A DNA stretch of 64,000 nt from Mesorhizobium sp. (GTDB lineage Bacteria; Pseudomonadota; Alphaproteobacteria; Rhizobiales; Rhizobiaceae). Positions within the stretch are counted from its first letter, which is position 1, and the number at the start of each line of letters is the position of its first letter. A program made the translations under genes and the position numbers. Below are positions 61,224 through 64,000 of this stretch, one piece after another. The stretch spans positions 113,028 through 177,027 of the forward strand of contig SAKE01000012.1 of NCBI GenBank assembly GCA_004017275.1. The letters run 5' to 3'. The notes below the pieces were generated by a model. It saw only the letters and a program-made list of their open reading frames with translations. It did not search any database and had not been told where the DNA came from.

Positions 61224-62768
61224 ATGCGATCAGAAGACTTCCGCGCCGACAAGGGACGCCCTTTTACCGGGGCCGAGTATCTGGAGAGCCTGCGCGACGG
61301 GCGCGAGGTCTATATCAACGGCGAACGCATCGCCGACGTCACCACGCACCCTTCGATGCGCAATTCGGCGCGGTCGCTGGCGCGCCTTTACGACGCCCTG
61401 CATGACCCCAAGCGGCAGGACGCGCTGACCTCGCCGACCGACACCGGCTCGGGTGGCTACACCCACAAATATTTCCGCGTCGCCAAATCCTCGGCCGAAC
61501 TTGCCGCCCAGCAGACGGCGATCGCCGAGTGGTCGCGCATGTCCTATGGCTGGATGGGCCGCACGCCCGACTACAAGGCGGCGCTGATGAACACGCTCGG
61601 CGCCAATGCCGACTGGTACGGCCCGTTCAAGGGCAACGCGCTGTCCTGGCACAAACGTGCGCAGGAAGCCGCGCTGTTCATGAACCACGCCATCGTCAAC
61701 CCGCCGATCGACCGCCACAAGCCGGCCGAACAGGTGAAGGACGTCTTCGTCCACATCACCAGGGAGACGGACGCCGGCATCTATGTCTCCGGCGCCAAGG
61801 TGGTGGCGACGTCCTCGGCGCTGACGCACTACAATTTCCTGGCGCAGGGATCGGCGACGGTCACGGAAGATCCCTCGCTGTCGGTGATGTTCATCGTGCC
61901 GATGAATGCGCCTGGGATTAAGATGTTCTGCCGCGTCTCCTACGAGCAGACGGCCAACACAGTGGCGGCACCCTTCGACTATCCGCTGTCGTCGCGCTTC
62001 GACGAGAACGACGCGATCCTGGTGCTCGACAATGTCTTCATCCCCTGGGAGGACGTGCTGGTGCTGCGCGACGCGCAGAAGATCCTGTCCTTCCACCCGG
62101 CGTCCGGCTTCATGCACGGCTACTGTTTTCAGGGCTGCACGCGCTTTGCCGTCAAGCTCGACTTCCTCGCCGGCCTGCTGGCGAAGGCGCTGCGCGCCAC
62201 CGGCGGCGATGCCTTTCGCGGCAACCAGGCGGCGCTTGGCGAGGTCATTGCGCTGCGGCACATGTTCTGGAGTTTTTCCAACGCCATGGCCTACAACCCG
62301 ATCCCGTGGGCGAACGGCGCGGTGCTGCCCAATCTGGAAGCCGCTCTCGCCTATCGGACCTTCATGTCGGAAGCCTATCCCCGCGTCATCGACACCGTGC
62401 GCCGGGTGATCGCCTCGGGGCTGATCTACCTGCCGTCATCGGTGCGCGACTTCAACAACCCCGAGATCGACAAATATCTGGCGCAATATGTGCGCGGCTC
62501 CAACGACATGGGCCACATCGAGCGCATCAAGATCATGAAGCTGCTGTGGGACGCGACCGGCACCGAGTTCGGCGGCCGCCACGCGCTCTATGAGCTCAAC
62601 TATGCCGGCGCACCGGAAGAGGTGCGGCTGCAGGTGCTGAAGGGCGCCGAACGCGGCGGACGGCTGAAGGCGATGGAGGAACTGGTCGACACCTGCATGG
62701 CCGATTATGACGAGAACGGCTGGACGGGAGATACCTGGTTCAATCCGCTTGCCTCAAGGGCCGAGTGA
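61224..62768 (+). CDS. hpaB: 4-hydroxyphenylacetate 3-monooxygenase, oxygenase component
   Basis: A 514-residue FADH2-dependent hydroxylase (HpaB/PvcC family). Family blocks are RPFTGAEYLESLRDGREVYI, HPSMRNSARSLARLYDALHD, HITRETDAGIYVSGAKVVAT, NVFIPWEDVLVLRD and the GSNDMGHIERIKIMKLLWDA end. It adds oxygen ortho to a phenolic hydroxyl using reduced flavin from the following reductase. The ATG at 61224 follows AGGAGG. PvcC-type or other phenol specificity cannot be excluded. Confidence 0.9.
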   Translation: MRSEDFRADKGRPFTGAEYLESLRDGREVYINGERIADVTTHPSMRNSARSLARLYDALHDPKRQDALTSPTDTGSGGYTHKYFRVAKSSAELAAQQTAIAEWSRMSYGWMGRTPDYKAALMNTLGANADWYGPFKGNALSWHKRAQEAALFMNHAIVNPPIDRHKPAEQVKDVFVHITRETDAGIYVSGAKVVATSSALTHYNFLAQGSATVTEDPSLSVMFIVPMNAPGIKMFCRVSYEQTANTVAAPFDYPLSSRFDENDAILVLDNVFIPWEDVLVLRDAQKILSFHPASGFMHGYCFQGCTRFAVKLDFLAGLLAKALRATGGDAFRGNQAALGEVIALRHMFWSFSNAMAYNPIPWANGAVLPNLEAALAYRTFMSEAYPRVIDTVRRVIASGLIYLPSSVRDFNNPEIDKYLAQYVRGSNDMGHIERIKIMKLLWDATGTEFGGRHALYELNYAGAPEEVRLQVLKGAERGGRLKAMEELVDTCMADYDENGWTGDTWFNPLASRAE

Positions 62769-62774
62769 AATCGG

Positions 62775-63284
62775 ATGGCCACGCAGATTTCGAAAGCCGA
62801 TTTCCGCGACGCCATGGCGAGGGTCTGCGCGCCGGTCAACATCGTCACCACAGACGGGCCGGCCGGGCGTGGCGGTTTCACCGCCACCGCCATGTGCAGC
62901 GTTTCCGACGAGCCGCCGACGCTGCTGGTGTGCATGAACGGGCGCTCGACGCAGGCGGCCATGTTCCTGTCCAACCGGCGCTTCTGCGTCAACGTGCTGA
63001 CGCATGACCACATGCATCTGGCGGGAAAGTTCGCCGGCGCGACCAGGGACATGGCGGCGCGCTATTCGGCGGCGCGCTGGCAGACGCTGACCTCCGGCAC
63101 GCCTGCGCTGTCGGATGCGATCGTCAATTTCGATTGCGAGATCGAGGATGTGCATATCGTGGGCACGCACAATGTCATGATCGGCCGCGTCATCGATGTC
63201 CGGCACGGCAGCGGCGGCTCGGCGTTGCTTTATGTCGACCGCAATTATACGCAGCCGACGCGGCTTGGCAGCTTTGGCGGGTGA
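62775..63284 (+). CDS. hpaC: Flavin reductase, HpaC-like
   Basis: A 169-residue flavin reductase: FRDAMARVCAPVNIVTTDGP, GFTATAMCSVSDEPPTLLVC, FCVNVLTHDHMHLAGKFAG and the final RLGSFGG. It supplies reduced FAD to HpaB, whose gene ends 6 nt upstream. Standard two-component monooxygenase operon. Confidence 0.9.
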   Translation: MATQISKADFRDAMARVCAPVNIVTTDGPAGRGGFTATAMCSVSDEPPTLLVCMNGRSTQAAMFLSNRRFCVNVLTHDHMHLAGKFAGATRDMAARYSAARWQTLTSGTPALSDAIVNFDCEIEDVHIVGTHNVMIGRVIDVRHGSGGSALLYVDRNYTQPTRLGSFGG

Positions 63285-63426
63285 GGCGGGGCCGGGTGCG
63301 CGGCATTCGAGATTGGCCGAGGCCTCCCCCGACTTCGTCATCCTAGTCTTACTGCGTCGTTGGCGCTGCCCTTCAATGGTCGCCCGCTGGCGCTGCCCCT
63401 CACCTGCCTGCCAGCTGTCCAGCCGA

Positions 63427-64000
63427 TAGATGGGTAACAGATTGAACCGGATACATAGGTAACAGTTCTCTCCCTATGCGTCCGCCGCAGCGCCAAGCGG
63501 ATTGGTTGGCGCGGCGCTGCGGCGGACAAGCTTCATACGCCTTGTATCGATGATGCCGAGCTGATGGGCATGGAAGGACAGAGCCCATTGGCCATCGTCG
63601 GTTTGTGTGGCCGCGACAGGCTCGCCAGCCAGTGTCTGCGAGACATAGACGAAGCCACCATTCCACCTGATCTCGCCATTGTGGCGCACATGACGGACCG
63701 CGGCCTCGGGCGGATAATCAGGCTCGGGCGCCACCGCCGGCATGGCGCGCCGCGAGGGTCTGTAGTGCTGGGCCGGGGTATCCATGGCCAACGCCTCATG
63801 GGGACGCTCCTCATTGTAGCTGTGCCGGAAGGCCTCGAAGGCCTGGCCCTGGGCGGTTCTGTCGGCCTCCGGTGCCTGGGCCAGCGGCAACAAGGTCAGA
63901 TGAAAGCGCTCGTGGCGCCCGTTCTGCTGCGGCTTGCCGGGCGCGATGCGCTCCAGGCCGATACCAAGCTTGATGAAGCGCACCACAAGCGGCGTCAGCC
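63427..64000. mobile_element. IS481-family insertion sequence, one end only
   Basis: The element end is taken at tagatgggtaacag..taggtaacag (63427-63464), where the ggtaacag motif is repeated, followed by a minus-strand transposase that runs off the window. The other end is outside, so the exact inverted repeats cannot be checked. Confidence 0.7.
63474..64000 (-). CDS. IS481-family transposase (partial, continues past right edge)
   Basis: The C-terminal portion of an integrase-core (rve) transposase: GIGLERIAPGKPQQNGRHER contains the final catalytic Glu of the DDE triad, followed by FEAFRHSYNEERPHEALAMD and a beta-rich C-terminal domain ending NPLGAAADA. The frame stays open to base 64000, so the N-terminal DNA-binding and first two acidic residues lie outside the window. 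Confidence 0.88.
   Translation of the reverse strand, partial: LTPLVVRFIKLGIGLERIAPGKPQQNGRHERFHLTLLPLAQAPEADRTAQGQAFEAFRHSYNEERPHEALAMDTPAQHYRPSRRAMPAVAPEPDYPPEAAVRHVRHNGEIRWNGGFVYVSQTLAGEPVAATQTDDGQWALSFHAHQLGIIDTRRMKLVRRSAAPTNPLGAAADA

Overview
The window is GC-rich alphaproteobacterial DNA and fits a rhizobium, most likely Mesorhizobium. The support is the family mix (ANTAR/AmiC amide operon, HpaBC, multicopper oxidase with cytochrome c', DUF2332, Pr6Pr), a GC-rich intergenic palindrome at 53146-53254 of the kind I associate with Mesorhizobium, and an IS481-type element at the right edge. The genus is inferred; no database search was possible.

Bases 203-25230 form an integrated mobilizable element (IME) of about 25 kb. 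It sits in the 3' end of a tRNA-Arg(ACG) gene and is bounded by 47-bp direct repeats (attL 203-249, attR 25184-25230). A tyrosine recombinase lies just inside attR, and paired 'agaccaag' motifs near both ends look like integrase arm sites. The backbone carries a P2 gpA-type HUH replication protein, a candidate iteron cluster, a run of small overlapping hypothetical genes, a MobQ relaxase (MobA/MobL) with a recognisable oriT (TAAGCGCGCCCT plus an inverted repeat), a TraD-like accessory protein, and one lone DotA/TraY-type membrane protein with no other type IV secretion gene. That points to an element that borrows a helper's mating apparatus.

The IME cargo is defensive. There is a complete controller-protein Type II restriction-modification locus: C protein, Cfr10I/Bse634I-like endonuclease, C5-cytosine methyltransferase, Vsr repair nuclease and two C-box operators. 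A DUF262 gene and an HEPN nuclease gene follow the methyltransferase, translationally coupled or closely spaced. A second HEPN gene with an unknown partner sits beside the integrase. Upstream of a DUF3102 gene, bases 2331-2556 fold on paper into a multi-helix RNA closed by a 10-bp long-range stem; this is the best candidate for an undescribed element.

The rest (25231-64000) is chromosomal or older accessory DNA. In order it holds: DUF2332 protein, arginase-fold protein, Pr6Pr and TauE/SafE membrane proteins; a winged-helix/NB-ARC-like regulator followed by three alpha/beta-hydrolases and a DJ-1/PfpI-like protein; a phospholipase D-like protein; an SDR; a divergent copper-oxidase locus including a DUF4396-multicopper oxidase fusion; gene remnants; a DNA methyltransferase/DGQHR pair with a frameshift; several methyltransferases and a lipoprotein aminopeptidase; a full AmiC-AmiR-peptide transporter-formamidase operon; an AraC regulator divergent from hpaBC; and the end of an IS481-family insertion sequence.
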